A stretch of DNA of 64,000 nt, from contig CM046876.1 in assembly GCA_025667525.1 (NCBI GenBank), forward strand, positions 565,065,469 through 565,129,468, read 5' to 3'. The stretch is from Glebionis coronaria (Eukaryota > Streptophyta > Magnoliopsida > Asterales > Asteraceae). A model generated the notes under the pieces. That model was given only the letters and a program-made list of their open reading frames with translations, did no database searches and had not been told where the DNA came from. Below, one piece after another: positions 22,842 through 36,800 of this stretch (its first letter is position 1; each line of letters opens with the position of its first letter). A program made the translations under genes and the position numbers.

Positions 22842-23202
22842 TTATAGAGAACTAGGTTGCATTTAGTAACTCTAGACTATAACTGTTATGTGTTTAGTTG
22901 ATTATCATACGGATTGTAAGTATTAAGTATATATATATACATGGATATATATATATGTAATGAACAATTATTATTGGAGTCGAGTGATTCAACATTATAT
23001 AATTTATGATAAATGGGATACATGTGATTTAACAATTACGAGATATAATTACATGGGGTACATGTGCAACAACAAAATCCGAGTTATGTTATATGGGATA
23101 CATGTGGTTTGAACAATGATTGTTATATGTTATGTCGATGTCCCTTTCACGGACTAATTATATGAGATATTTACACACATCTGTTCTGTTTATGTTACAT
23201 CG

Positions 23203-24167
23203 ATGTCTTCTTCTGATGACTCAACGTCTACAGGGGCATACTACAACCGCAGTTCACAGTCAACTATCAGTTCATCACCATCAGGATATCCGTGGTACCG
23301 GATGACTTCAGATGATGAGACTGAGAGAGAGACTAAAGAGGTTTACCGTTCACCGATCCATATCCCTGATGCACCAGCAGATGACGTACTTAGCCTAGAA
23401 GGCGGAGGAGAGGACGACCTAGCCGCTGATGTGGTGCAGTCACCAGGGCAGGCATCAGTCACTAGGGGTGAATCAATGGAAGATACTGAGGATGATGATA
23501 CGGAGTTCACCGATGGAGAAGGTGAACCCATGGAGGTCACAGACACTGAGGACCCACCTGCTACGTATGCTGCTACTCCTAAGGCTTCCATCGCACTCAT
23601 CTCCTCGTCTTCGTCTGAAGACGAAGGGGAAGGGGCACACATCCCTACTCCAGCACCTGGCACTCTGCCTTTCTACTATGTTAGGCGACGTCTCCGGGGG
23701 AGAGCCGCCCGACCACCACCTTCACCTTACCGACCCCTCATACCTTTCTCTGACACTGACAGGCATGCAACCCGCACATCTGCCAGTCCTGCCCCAGAGG
23801 CGTCACTACCACCACCACCACCAGAGACTGTACCTGCTGTGTATCAGGAGATGCTTACCGATGTTGGTATCTCTACTGGACCGAGAGCTGCGACCCCTCT
23901 TCCTAAGAGAGATACATCAACAGTTGTGATGCTTGGAGCAGCGGATGGATGTGTGACGACCCTTTTGAATAGGTTGGAGGATGCTGTGGAGACTTTGGGT
24001 GAGGAGTATAATGAGGTGCAGGATAAGCTGGAGGCATTGACAAAGAAGAGTCCAGTTGAGGATGAGACGACATTGACGGTTTGTGTGACCCGTCAACGAG
24101 GACAGCTCCATGCTGTTCTCGACCAGATGGATACCATGCCGAATGCTCGCCTCGAGGAGATCGAGAG
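23203..24167 (+). CDS. Extra ORF upstream of gag, 5' part (interrupted by nested element)
   Basis: ATG at 23203 opens 321 codons that run into the nested element at 24168. The frame continues after the insertion at 37552-37768, for a total of about 393 residues. The protein is acidic and low-complexity: Ser/Asp/Glu-rich N-terminus, SSSSSEDEGEG near the middle, Pro-rich PPPPPE, then a likely coiled coil (NRLEDAVETLGEEYNEVQ). No gag, zinc-knuckle or enzymatic motif. Sense-strand additional ORFs between the LTR and gag are known from some gypsy lineages (Ogre/Tat); their role is unknown. Being open over this length despite low complexity suggests selection, but I recognise no family. Confidence 0.7.
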
Positions 24168-27100
24168 TGATTGTTGTAAAATCACACTTGTTTAGGAAAA
24201 CAAGGCAATAATATAGGGTAAGCACGACGATTTAGGAAAACCGTGTGTAAATGACCCTAAGAAGAGTGAGTTCGTTCTCGAGGAGGCACGTGTGTTGTGT
24301 AATGAATGATGATTAATGTTTTTGATTATTAACAAGAAAAGAGAAGAGAAAATGACGAAGACGTAAAAATAAAAATTAACAAAAACCACTACTAGAAAGT
24401 TAAGACGTAGAACCTTAAAATCTACCAAAATTTAAAATTTTAACCTAAAAATTCCTAAAAATTACTAAAAATCCACAATAAAATTCTAAGAGTTTAAAAA
24501 AAATCAAAACTTGCTAAAACATTTTAATTAATTAAATAATGACTTTTTAATGCTAATTAAAGCCCTAAAAATCTCAATTAATTATTAAAAAGCCCTAAAC
24601 AAGATTTTATAGTTTGTAAACCTCAAAAATGACCTAATTAAGCTAAAAACTATTTTTAAAAATTTTAAAACCAATTTAAACTATTTTTAACTACTTAAAA
24701 ACTATTAAAATCTATTAAATCTTAAATTAATTCTAAAAATTAAATGAAAAGCCTAAAAAATATTTGGAAAGTTACAAAGTTCCTAATTTAATGTCTATAA
24801 CCTAGGAAAAATGAAAAAAAAATAGAAAAAACAAACTTTGAATTTTTACTAATAAAATAATATTAAAATATTCTAAAAAATTAAAAGTTTATAAATAAAT
24901 TCTAAAAAATTATCAAAAATCCTAAGTATTCTAACTAAGACAAAAATGCAAGTTAAAGTTCCTAAAACCTTTTTATTAATTTTATATTAATTTTTAAAGT
25001 TGTCTAAAAAACCCTAAAATCAAATAAAATTAAAAATAAAAGTTTTTGAAAACCTAAGTGGATGTAAACCTCAAATATATTAATTAAAAACTAAAAATTA
25101 TTTTTCTAAAAATTAAAACTACTTTTTACTATTTTTAAACTATTTAATAAAAACCGGCTAAAGAAAAATTAATAAAAAATAATAAAATAAAGGGAAAAAT
25201 AGAAACTTGTGCCAGAAAAGTCCTAAGCTACACTATAAACCTAAGAAAAATAAGTTGGCACAATTAAGCTTAATGAATAAGCTGAAAAGCTCAAATAAGC
25301 TACGGCTTTTTATTTTGAAAAGCAAACAAAAGTTACCTTAAGTATATCACTTTGCACACTCTTACCAGTCAAAGACCCTAGGGCAACGGTAAGAGGTGTG
25401 TGTTGTGAGCGTGATGTCAAGGGTTCGAGGCTGGCGAACCCTTCTTTTGTTTCTTATATTTTTTTTCTTTTTTTAAACTTCTAAAAACCAAACTGTGACC
25501 TCTTTTTAACCTCAAAACACAAGTCCAATTCCAATATTACCAAGATTAAGCTGATCCCAAGCCCAAAACGTATCCAGTTGACCCTATCAAGAACATCAGC
25601 AATTGGATATTTTCACTTGTGAATTTTTGAACCAAGAGGGCTTGGTTTTGATCTTTGTGTTGATTTTGTTGGGCAAACAGGCACCCCTATACTCTTTGGA
25701 GTATAGGGAGTCAAAGAATGCAATAAACAAGCAAGAAATAGCACAAAAATCACAAGTATAGCACACAAATAGCAAATGCAAGTTGCTGTTGAAATTTTAT
25801 GGGTCTGTGGGTGTTTGATACTTCCTACAAGCTCAAAAATGAAATTTTAATCCTAATAACTTGCACATAAAGTAATTTTATGGCATACCAGCATCACACA
25901 AGCCTTAATCAACCTAAACTCTAGCAATCTTCAAACTTTGATGCTCAAATATCACCAAAACAAGCAGGAAAATTACTTAACGGATTTCAAGCTTCTTTTT
26001 CACCTTTTTTATCACCTAACTTGTTCAAAACTTGTACCAAACTGGTAACAAAACTTCTCACTACCTATTGCAACCCTATTAAGTGATTCTAACATGTTTT
26101 TAGTCCACAAATCATTCAAAAATCTTAGCTAACTTGCATATCCAAACACTCCCTTAAGTTTCAGAAATACAAATTTTTCAAACAGATTCTATCTAAATCA
26201 ACTCCAAACTGATTCAAATAATCCTAAACATGCATAGAAACACTTATCATGCATCAACAAACCTTTTAACACACATTCAAACCATTTCTCATGCAAATCA
26301 AACCAGTCACCAAATTTTTTTTAAAAAAAACTGAAAAAGGAAAACAAGATTTTACCTTGAGGGACTTACATCCAAGTCCCTCAATGGTTGATAAACCACC
26401 TCCAATCAGGCTGGGGCCTGATGCTGAACCTTGGACAAACAAATCACAACCCTGCTAAGAAAAGAATAAAAAAACAAGCACAATACTATTCTGTTTTCTT
26501 TTTTCTTCCTTAAGAATCTTTTAAAAATCTTTCTTAAACAACTTCCTTTCAAAGACCTCTTACACAAGCAACTTATAACACTGAAAATCCAAGTTTATAA
26601 TCAAACTTTCACCACAAGTCACCAATTTCAGAAAACCTAAGCTAAATTTTGAAAAACTCAAAATCACTTAAGTGTTTACAAATTTAAATGGAACTCAGAA
26701 TTTCTTCAATAATTAACACCAACTTTTAATAATCATAAAAAGGAATTATATTGTTCAATAACAAACACCAAACTTTTATATTATGAAAAAGGAATTACAA
26801 AATTTTTTTTGAAGAAAAACTAGAACAAAAAACATGAGTGACATGCCACCCATATTTATACTAGCTATGGAATAATCTAGAAAGCTTGAATAAAGAATTA
26901 CAATAAAATTGAATCCTAAACCCTAATGCTGGAATTGCCAAATAAGCCCTTGCACTTTTGACTAAGAATTGGGTCAAAAACGAACCATGTGGATGACAGC
27001 CTTGAAATTTTAATCTTGAACGTCCATTTGAACTTGGGGACAAAGGGATGCATCATAATCGTTGGATGTGCCGGGTTTAGGTTTTTGAGGAAAAGGGACG

Positions 27101-27910
27101 GGTGCAGGGGAAGGTCGGGGTGGGGTCCACAGCCCATGTGAGGGTTTGTTGTGTGGTGGGATAAAGTGACAATAAGCTTAATTAAGGATCTGCACAGATT
27201 GGGGTATTAACCCTTTGTTTTGAGGTCAATCAATCCTGGGGAAATTTAGGGTTTAAGGATAATTAGGGGTGGTTTGATCTGCTTTGGGGGTAAAGAAATT
27301 TAAATCCCTTGTTTAGTGGGAAACAATTAGGATTTGACTCGTTGACCATTTTAAAACCGGGTTTTATTATTTTAAAAGGTTTGGGCTGGTGGGGTGTAAG
27401 TGGGCTAGTGGTGGACATTTTCATTACCCGTCCCAAAATACTAACAGTTGTTAACATCTTTGCACATCCAGTCCATTTCCATTCCATGACCAGTCCAAGG
27501 TCATTTGCACCATTAGTCCTTTAGTTACTTTAGGCTAATATTGGACATTAGATCAACTCTCAAGGGCTTAATTTGTATAATCTTCATTCCTCAAGGACCA
27601 TACTTGTTCATTTGACATTTGGAGGGTCAAATGTGACAAGTTCTTCAAAGATGAGGGACCAAAGTTGCCAATTCTTCAAACTTCAGGGGTCTTTTTGCAA
27701 AATTCCAATCTTGGGCTTGGTTCATTGTGCGTCTTCGTTTCCCGTGTTCGTTTTTGATTGATTCTTGTGATCTTTTGCCAATTCCTCAATATCCGTACCT
27801 AAAAATACACAAGTAACAAACACGAGCATATATTTGGCAGTTTTAATGATATTTTATGCATTTTAAGCCGATTTGGACGATGAGACCATGTATAAAAGCA
27901 ATCTCATCAC
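24168..27910 (-). repeat. Left LTR (3' LTR) of the Athila-like element
   Basis: Same 3743 bp as the right copy with scattered substitutions (for example GTGTTGTGTAATG here, GTGTTGTATAATG at 33925). AT-rich. ORFs in it recur in both copies and show no protein features. 25380-25432 carries tRNA-promoter-like boxes (see findings). Confidence 0.9.
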
Positions 27911-27926
27911 TCCCCCATACTAAACC
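27911..27926 (-). promoter_or_regulatory. Polypurine tract of the Athila-like element
   Basis: On the minus strand TAGTATGGGGGAG directly precedes the LTR start. It is the site expected to prime plus-strand DNA synthesis. Confidence 0.75.
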
Positions 27927-29823
27927 ATTGCCGTGCCCTCACGCAATGCTAGAATAAAGTATCGTAACATCTCCAAAATTCATTTTTATTCACTTTATTG
28001 GAATGATAAACTAGCTACACTATTACTATTACCACTACTTGCGTTTTAGACATAATGTATGATTTTCATCGCAAAATGGGACGTTTAGGTTCATAGAACA
28101 AGAACACGTGAATGCTTCGTTAGAAATAATTTCGTCGTCCTCGATTTTCACTCTAATTCCATGCCAAGCGTGCAACGAGATCATTGTCATTATAAGTTAG
28201 TAATGCTAACACTACTCATATGCCCTAATCACGTACTTATTCTCCCATTATTCCTAAGTTGTATCTATTATATTTTATTTTGTCTTGAATGTTTCACGAG
28301 GATACATTGTTTGACTTATGCGATAATAGAGATTTAGGTCTAAAAATAGAGTCCTAACGGTGTAACTAAGACCATCAAATCAAAAAACCCCTCCTAATAG
28401 ACAACGATGTTAAAAAATTAAGTTGACAAGAAGAATCGATAAACACGGTTTTATAACGGTTTTGAACATGAGACTTATTACCAAGACTTTTATACGCCCC
28501 CTAACGGAAGGACCTTATTATCTTTGGTTTACCTCCATCTTTTATTCAACTTCGCCATGAAGCTTTTATTATGACTTCGGTCTTGCCTTGCCTTTTATTA
28601 TCCGCCTCATCGGTGGTTTTATTAGCCAAAGACGTATATCCTCACGCTAAAGCGAATTTTGGATCTTTAAAGCTTCGAAGATTAAGGATTGATTCACTTT
28701 CAATTTTTGCATAGATTTTAGGCCTTGTGGGGCTTCAAATTGTTTGCTAGATTTAGGTGAGCACTTGAAATCTTATTATTAGGTGAAGCTTTCGATTATT
28801 TGGGTGCCAATACTTCAAAACCGTGACGCTGGCGATACCTTAATGTCTTCCCAATTTAATTACACGGAAGCTACTAGAAAAGACTAGAAACCCAACAATC
28901 CTAACTAAACCGCTAAGTCAATATTTATTAAGCAAAAAATATTTACATGCGAAGGGAGAATAAGCAAACAACGAGAACACATGAGTTTTTGAAAGAATAC
29001 GAGTACTCTACGTTTAGCATAGTAACTTATAATTAACTCTATCATTTCTCGTCCTCATTCAAGAGACTTAGCCTAATGTGAAGTTAAGGAATCAAAGCTA
29101 AGTGCTCAACACGCACGGTCGAGTCAAAAATTACTCTTATTCTCGCCATCGGAAAATCTACATTCGTGTCTTCAAACACTTATGAAACATGAGAAAAATT
29201 TTAAAATTTGGCCATTTTTAGCCTTATTTTGCAACAAAAACGATAAGCAAAACGATAAATTTTGGAAAGCGTGAAGGTTTGGCAAGGCAAGTATCTATTC
29301 ACCCCCATACTAAAGTTAAACATTGTCCTCAATGTTTCGAGTCTAGGGGTGCAAACACCCCCATAATAGAGACGTAGTCGAATGCCTAATCTAGCATGGA
29401 AAGGGTGTAACCATTAAATTAATAGCCGTTTATGAAGTGTGCTAAAAACCTAAGGTTAGAACATCAAAAGGATATATCATGGATAATGGGAAAGGCCTCC
29501 AAAGCAAACGATCGAGTGCTCCCATAAAACGAACACGAGAGGCTCCAATCGTGAAGATCATGATCTAAAAACCACAATGCACAAACAACCACGGAACAAA
29601 GGTTGGAAGGGCACAAATCCCCTCACATTAAACTAATTTAGAAAGCGATAATATGTACATAGGATAAGCATAGGACTCCCCCACGAGGCACCTTGTTTTT
29701 GATAACCGAGTCAAAAGCTCGACTCAAATCCCCATAAATGTGATCATTTAGGGATAATCATGGTATGGTTAATTTTTGGTGGGGCTTACATGATAAACAA
29801 GGCCCAAAAGTACATGGAGTACT
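27927..29823 (-). other. Untranslated 3' part of the Athila-like element
   Basis: 1.9 kb between the gag-protease stop and the PPT. No RT, integrase or envelope-like frame is visible in any frame. A second PPT-like tract (TTTAGTATGGGGGTG on the minus strand, about 29301-29315) follows the sequence GAGGACAATGT, which in Athila-type elements usually sits just after pol. This suggests pol was deleted between the protease and this point. Confidence 0.55.
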
Positions 29824-32800
29824 TTAAAAACCCGATAAACGTATACCGGGGTCAAAGATAGCGTCCTCGTTTTCGGATGAAAGACGAAACAACGCCACTC
29901 CAACACAAACCCCAATGGGGTAGAAGAAAATAGGAGAGAAGAAATAGAAGGGTGGGACAATGGGTAAGTCATGAAAACATTGAGCTACTCGAGGTAGACT
30001 CGCACCAATCAAATGAAAAGATTTTCCATTTATTGCATCGGTGGAAGACCGAGATTTCCCTTTATAAGCGATTCCAGGATCAAATATCTCGTCCTCGGTG
30101 GAGAAAGGGTAGGGAACATAAGGGGATTCCCCCACACTAGGTCCACACAAAGCATCGTCAAAAGGAGAAGACGAGCTTGTAGTACTCAATAGACGCGGTG
30201 ATGACGGAGTTAGAGTTGTAGAAAAATCTTTTAAATCACATTTAAAATCTTTTCCTTTTTCATCTTTTACACTCTCCTTGTGAAAACCCGATTTGATTAT
30301 GTCAAAAATATTTGGTGTATCTAAAGCAATGTTAGTCACACTAAAAATTCTCACATTTTGAAATCTTTTTGGTTTAGGTGGTGGTAAGTTTTCAAATCTT
30401 TTGTCAACAAAGAAAACCTCTCCATCGGGATCAACGTATTCATCATCCGAAGAATCACTCGAGATTGGAAACGTAGGCTTAACACTCTTAACCTCCACCG
30501 GCGGAGGGGACGAAACTTCATTTTTTTTAACAACTAAAACTCTATTGGAAATCTTTTTGCAAATGCTTTTGATGGGATTGACATTGTACAAAGATGTGAT
30601 AGAATACACATGAGAAAGAGTGGAGTTTTGGGTTGCATTAATGACGAGTTCTTCCTCATTGAAACGAAGAGTGATTTTTCTTGCATGCACATCGATAAGT
30701 GCTCTCGAGGTATCCAAAAAAGATCGACCTAAAATTAACGGAACTTTAGGATCGATGGGAATGTCAACAACAATAAAGTCTACAGGATAGTAGAACTTTC
30801 CAACTTTCACAAAGACGTCCTCGGCAACTCCACAAGCTAGAATCGTAGAATGATCGGCCATTTCGATTGACATTCTTGAAGGAGTGAGATTTGGAAGATT
30901 GAGCGATTTAAAAATCTCAAGAGGCATCAAATTAATACTAGCACCAAGATCGGCCAAGGCGTAGCATTCTTCCATGTCTTGGATAGCACATGGGATTAAA
31001 AACTTTCCAGGATCACCAACTTTTTGAGGTATGCGGCTTAGAAAAACCGATGAACAACTAGACGATTTTTGCAATTTCTCTTTGTTATTCAACATACTTT
31101 TGAAGTTCGCGGCAAATCGAGGCATCATGACTAAGGCGTCGGCAAAACTTATATTGAAATGCAAGTCACGAAACATTTTCATAAAGAGTTCAAATTGATA
31201 ATTATTTCGTTCTTGTGCCTTTTCCTTGTCTCGTCTTGAAGGGTAGGGTAAAGGTGGTGTGGGTTGGGGCAAAGTAGGCATAGGCATAGGCCTTAGAATC
31301 TCGGGTTCCATGATTGGTGTAGGTTCAACCGTAGGTGTGGTTTGAGCGGTACTTCGTGGGCTTGTAATGTGCTCCTTTTCAACCACAACCTCGGGTTCTT
31401 TCTCTTTTTCCTTCTCCATAGAAGTACTTGGACGAGAAATGGGTTCTTTGAAAGTTTTACCACTACGAGTAACCTTCAATTCTCCTTTCGGGTTCACGAT
31501 GGTATCACTAGGAAGACCACCCGAAGAAGAGGGTTTACACATGATAGCTTCAAACATTTTAGCCATACGGTCTTCAAACTTAGATTGCATAGCATCCGCT
31601 TTTAACAATTCTTGCTTAATCTCATGTTGTCCTTGCTCCATTTTTTGTTGATTTTGTTGGAGTCGTGTGACATTTCCTTCCATTTTGTTAGCATGAGTTT
31701 TAAGTTCATTAGCAAGTTCGTTTTTAAGCTCGTTTTTCAACTCGGATCTTAAGCTAACCATTTCACGTTGCATATTGTCAAACTTAGCATCATTAGCCTT
31801 AGCATAATTCAAAAATTCTCCTTGAAGATTTTTGGTGTGATCGTTTTGAAAGCCTTGGGCATTGTTTTGAAAATCACGGTTTTGGTTTTGGTTTGAAATT
31901 TGCCCATTTCCACTTTGGTAATTACCCTTGTTATAATTCTTTTGATTTCCTTGATAATTATCACCTTGGTTGTTGTTGCGATAGTTATTAGCATTTTGAT
32001 TTTGTGCAGCTTGATTTTGGCGGGAACCTTGACCGATTTGGTTATAAGTTCCCGTGGCTACAAAAGCATTCGAAGTGTTACCATCCGCGGTAATGCACTC
32101 GGAAAGATCATGAGCTCCCCCACACGACAAACAACTTTTAGAAAACGCTTTAACCGAAGCGGAATTGGAAGCTTCTTGAGCTTTCCAATGGGACATAAGG
32201 TTAGCAAATCTATCAAAAAATCGATTTTCTTCATTTGCCTCATCATGTAAAGCATTGATACTACGAGACGATGATGAGCCCATTTTGGCAACACTCGGTG
32301 TGTGACGAGGGCTATAAACCTTAGACCTATTCTCAATTATGACCAAAGCTTCTTCAACCGTTTTACACAAAAAATTACCACCCGCGGCGGCATTCAAATA
32401 ATCTCTTTCATGATCGTTAAGTCCATTGTAAAACGTGTCTATTTGGTGCAAGTCGGAAAAACCGTGATGAGGACATTCATGTAACATCTCCTTAAACCTA
32501 TTTCAAGCCGTAGAAAAACTTTCATTTGATTCTTGTGAAAATTTAGAAATCTCATTTTTCAAATGCGTAGTCTTAGAGGGCGGAAAAAATTGGTTCACAA
32601 ACTTTGAAACGAGATCCTTCCACGTCAATATAGAATTGGGTGGCTCTTTCTCTAACCAAATTTTAGCGGGCCCCGCTAAGGAATACGGAAAAAGCATCAT
32701 CTTAATCGAGTCATTCGAGACATCCTTAAACTTGCACGTGGCGGTAAGACGATTAAATTGGCGGATATGTTTGTGGGGATTGTCCTTCTCATCACCACGG

Positions 32801-33054
32801 AATTTGTTGTTTTGGATCATCGACAACAAACCCGTTTTCACCTCAAAATTCTCCGCAAGGATAGCGGGAATTACAATAGCTTCTCCATAACCCTCGGTGG
32901 GTGCTTGAAGTAACTCCATCATAGTTCGATTCGCCATGGTAGGTTCTTCTCGTACAATGGGTTCGTCAATAGGAGACTCCTCACTAGAATGAGTTGGAGT
33001 GGGAGTTTTGTTCTTGCGTTTACGTGCACGTTTTGCTTGATTACGAGTGAGCAT
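29824..33054 (-). pseudogene. gag-protease frame of the Athila-like element, one nonsense codon
   Basis: The start was chosen at MLTRNQAKRARKRK (33054), typical for this lineage; the frame runs to 29824 (about 1076 codons). It is broken only by a TGA at 32503-32505, where related proteins have Trp (STA*NRFKEMLHECPHHG). Seen: gag core (KIWLEKEPPNSILTWKDL), a coiled-coil region, zinc knuckle CLSCGGAHDLSEC (about residue 310), and the lineage-typical protease active site DLGASINLMPL (about residue 700). After the protease about 370 residues follow with no RT motif, and the last part repeats IFDPGI twice. Gag packages element RNA, and the protease processes it. In this copy translation would stop after 183 codons unless TGA is read through. 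Confidence 0.8.
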
Positions 33055-33780
33055 AAACGTCACGTACAACGTGGAGACGAGCAAAGAAGATTCTTTTTGG
33101 TATTTTGTGTTTTTCAATTTTTTTGTGGTTTTTGATTGTATTAACCTTTTTTTGGAAATTGGTGAATGTATTAAGTAGACAAAAAGTCCACAAATCTCCT
33201 CCTTAATCAAATCTCTTGATTAAAAAGGCCTCAAGGAATGAAAACGATCACGTGGAGTGAATGCCTTCGATGACTTTAGAACGATGGTGGAACACCAAAT
33301 CGTTCAAGAGGGTTTAATCAAATAGAAACCAAGAAAATATATATGATATATAATAATACTTTGGGCGGCAAAACCCTCGATTCACTCTCAAAATCAAATA
33401 CGCACAAGCAAGCGGAGGAAACGAGGCGGCGCGAAGCACTTAAGAGCCTTTTTCCTTTAGGTCGTGAAATACAACCGCCTTATACCCACCTTATAGTTTG
33501 TATTATCAAGATTAAGCTTCACGAATGTATTTATCTATTTTTGCCTTTTTCTTTGGTTTGAGATTCGAATACAATGATTGGGTAATGACCTCCCAAGTCA
33601 AGGTTGTGATTGCTCACGTATTTGGAGTACTTGTGAATTTATTGTTCTACGTATATAATATAGTAATAATATTCACACAAAAACCAAAAAACGATAATAC
33701 GTATTAATAGGGTGCTACTAATACAAATACTATTGTGGCTAATATAAAAAACAACAATGTTCAATCAAAACACAACACGC
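33055..33780 (-). other. 5' untranslated leader of the Athila-like element
   Basis: About 0.7 kb between PBS and the chosen gag start. The frame is open back to 33210 but without gag-like sequence; no other ORF is supported. Confidence 0.5.
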
Positions 33781-33799
33781 CTCCCCGGCAGCGGCGCCA
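33781..33799 (-). promoter_or_regulatory. Primer binding site of the Athila-like element
   Basis: On the minus strand TGGCGCCGCTGCCGGGGAG begins 4 nt after the LTR. TGGCGCCG...CCGGGGA is the PBS type of Athila/Tat/Calypso elements; I recall it being assigned to tRNA-Asp but cannot verify that here. Confidence 0.75.
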
Positions 33800-33803
33800 A
33801 AAA

Positions 33804-36800
33804 TGATTGTTGTAAAATCACACTTGTTTAGGAAAACAAGGCAATAATATAGGGTAAGCACGACGATTTAGGAAAACCGTGTGTAAATGACCCTAAGAAG
33901 AGTGAGTTCGTTCTCGAGGAGGCACGTGTGTTGTATAATGAATGATGATTAATGTTTTTGATTATTAACAAGAAAAGAGAAGAGAAAATGACGAAGACGT
34001 AAAAATAAAAATTAACAAAAACCACTACTAGAAAGTTAAGACGTAGAACCTTAAAATCTACCAAAATTTAAAATTTTAACCTAAAAATTCCTAAAAATTA
34101 CTAAAAATCCAAAATAAAATTCTAAGAGTTTACAAAAAATCAAAACTTGCTAAAACCTTTTAATTAATTGAATAATGACTTTTGAATGCTAATTAAAGCC
34201 CTAAAAATCTCAATTAATTATTAAAAAGCCCTAAACAAGATTTTATAGTTTGTAAACCTCAAAAATGACCTAATTAAGCTAAAAACTATTTTTAAAAATT
34301 TTAAAACCAATTTAAACTATTTTTAATTACTTAAAAACTATTAAAATCTATTAAATCATAAATTAATTCTAAAAATTAAATGAAAAGCCTAAAAAATATT
34401 TGGAAAGTTACAAAGTTCCTAATTTAATGTCTATAACCTAGGAAAAATGAAAAAAATAGAAAAAAACAAACTTTGAATTTTTACTAATAAAATAATATTA
34501 AAATATTCTAAAAAATTAAAAGTTTATAAATAAATTCTAAAAAATTATCAAAAATCTTAAATATTCTAACTAAGACAAAAAAGCAAGTTAAAGTTCCTAA
34601 AACCTTTTTATTAATTTTATATTAATTTTTAAAGTTGTCTAAAAAACCCTAAAATCAAATAAAATTAAAAATAAAAGTTTTTGAAAACCTAAGTGGATGT
34701 AAACCTCAAATATATTAATTAAAAACTAAAAATTATTTTTCTAAAAATTAAAACTACTTTTTACTATTTTTAAACTATTTAATAAAAACCGGCTAAAGAA
34801 AAAATAATAAAAAATAATAAAATAAAGGGAAAAATCGAAACTTGTGCCAGAAAAGTCCTAAGCTACACTATAAACCTAAGAAAAATAAGTTGGCACAATT
34901 AAGCTTAATGAATAAGCTGAAAAGCTCAAATAAGCTACGGCTTTTTATTTTGAAAAGCAAACAAAAGTTACCTTAAGTATATCACTTTGCACACTCTTAC
35001 CAGTCAAAGACCCTAGGGCAACGGTAAGAGGTGTGTGTTGTGAGCGTGATGTCAAGGGTTCGAGGCTGGCGAACCCTTCTTTTGTTTCTTATATTTTTTT
35101 TCTTTTTTTAAACTTCTAAAAACCAAACTGTGACCTCTTTTTAACCTCAAAACACAAGTCCAATTCCAATATTACCAAGATTAAGCTGATCCCAAGCCCA
35201 AAACGTATCCAGTTGACCCTATCAAGAACACCAGCAATTGGATATTTTCACTTGTGAATTTTTGAACCAAGAGGGATTGGTTTTGATCTTTGTGTTGATT
35301 TTGTTGGGCAAACAGGCACCCCTATACTCTTTGGAGTATAGGGAGTCAAAGAATGCAATAAACAAGCAAGAAATAGCACAAAAATCACAAGTATAGCACA
35401 CAAATAGCAAATGCAAGTTGCTGTTGAAATTTTATGGGTCTGTGGGTGTTTGATACTTCCTACAAGCTCAAAAATGAATTTTTAATCCTAATAACTTGCA
35501 CATAAAGTAATTTTATGGCATACCAGCATCACACAAGCCTTAATCAACCTAAACTCTAGCAATCTTCAAACTTTGATGCTCAAATATCACCAAAATAAGC
35601 AGGAAAATTACTTAACGAATTTCAAGCTTCTTTTTCACCGTTTTTATCACCTAACTTGTTCAAAACTTGTACCAAACTGGTAACAAAACTTCTCACTACC
35701 TATTGCAACCCTATTAAGTGATTCTAACATGTTTTTAGTCCATAAATCTTTCAAAAAGCTTAGCTAACTTGCATATCCAAACACTCCCTTAAGTTTCAGA
35801 AATACAAATTTTTCAAACAGATTCTATCTAAATCAACTCCAAACTGATTCAAATAATCCTAAACATGCATAGAAACACTTATCATGCATCAACAAACCTT
35901 TTAACACACATTCAAACCATTTCTCATGCAAATCAAACCAGTCACCAAATTTTTTTAAAAAAAAAACTTAAAAAGGAAAACAAGATTTTACCTTGAGGGA
36001 CTTACATCCAAGTCCCTCAATGGTTGATAAACCACCTCCAATCAGGCTGGGGCCTGATGCTGAACCTTGGACAAACAAATCACAACCCTGCTAAGAAAAG
36101 AATAAAAAAACAAGCACAATACTATTCTGTTTTCTTTTTTCTTCCTTAAGAATCTTTTAAAAATCTTTCTTAAACAACTTCCTTTCAAAGACCTCTTACA
36201 CAAGCAACTTATAACACTGAAAATCCAAGTTTATAATCAAACTTTCACCACAAGTCACCAATTTCAGAAAACCTAAGCTAAATTTTGAAAAACTCAAAAT
36301 CACTTAAGTGTTTACAAATTTAAATGGAACTCAGAATTTCTTCAATAATTAACACCAACTTTTAATAATCATAAAAAGGAATTATATTGTTCAATAACAA
36401 ACACAAAACTTTTATATTATGAAAAAGGAATTACAAAATTTTTTTTGAAGAAAAACTGGAACAAAAAACATGAGTGACATGCCACCCATATTTATACTAG
36501 CTATGGAATAATCTAGAAAGCTTGAATAAAGAATTACAATAAAATTGAATCCTAAACCCTAATGCTGGAATTGCCAAATAAGCCCTTGCACTTTTGACTG
36601 AGAATTGGGTCAAAAACGAACCATGTGGATGACAGCCTTGAAATTTTAATCTTGAACGTCCATTTGAACTTGGGGACAAAGGGATGCATCATAATCGTTG
36701 GATGTGTCGGGTTTAGGTTTTTGAGGGAAAGGGACAGGTGCAGGGGAAGGTCGGGGTGGGGTCCACAGCCCATGTGAGGGTTTGTTGTGTGGTGGGATAA

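Noticed and set aside
23343..24225. Minus-strand and alternative-frame ORFs over the extra chromovirus ORF
   Set aside because: Shadows of the sense frame with Ser/Pro or hydrophobic runs due to codon composition.
24192..24428. Hydrophobic 78-codon minus ORF, repeated at 33828-34064
   Set aside because: Lies in the LTR and appears twice only because LTRs are duplicated; no conserved protein.
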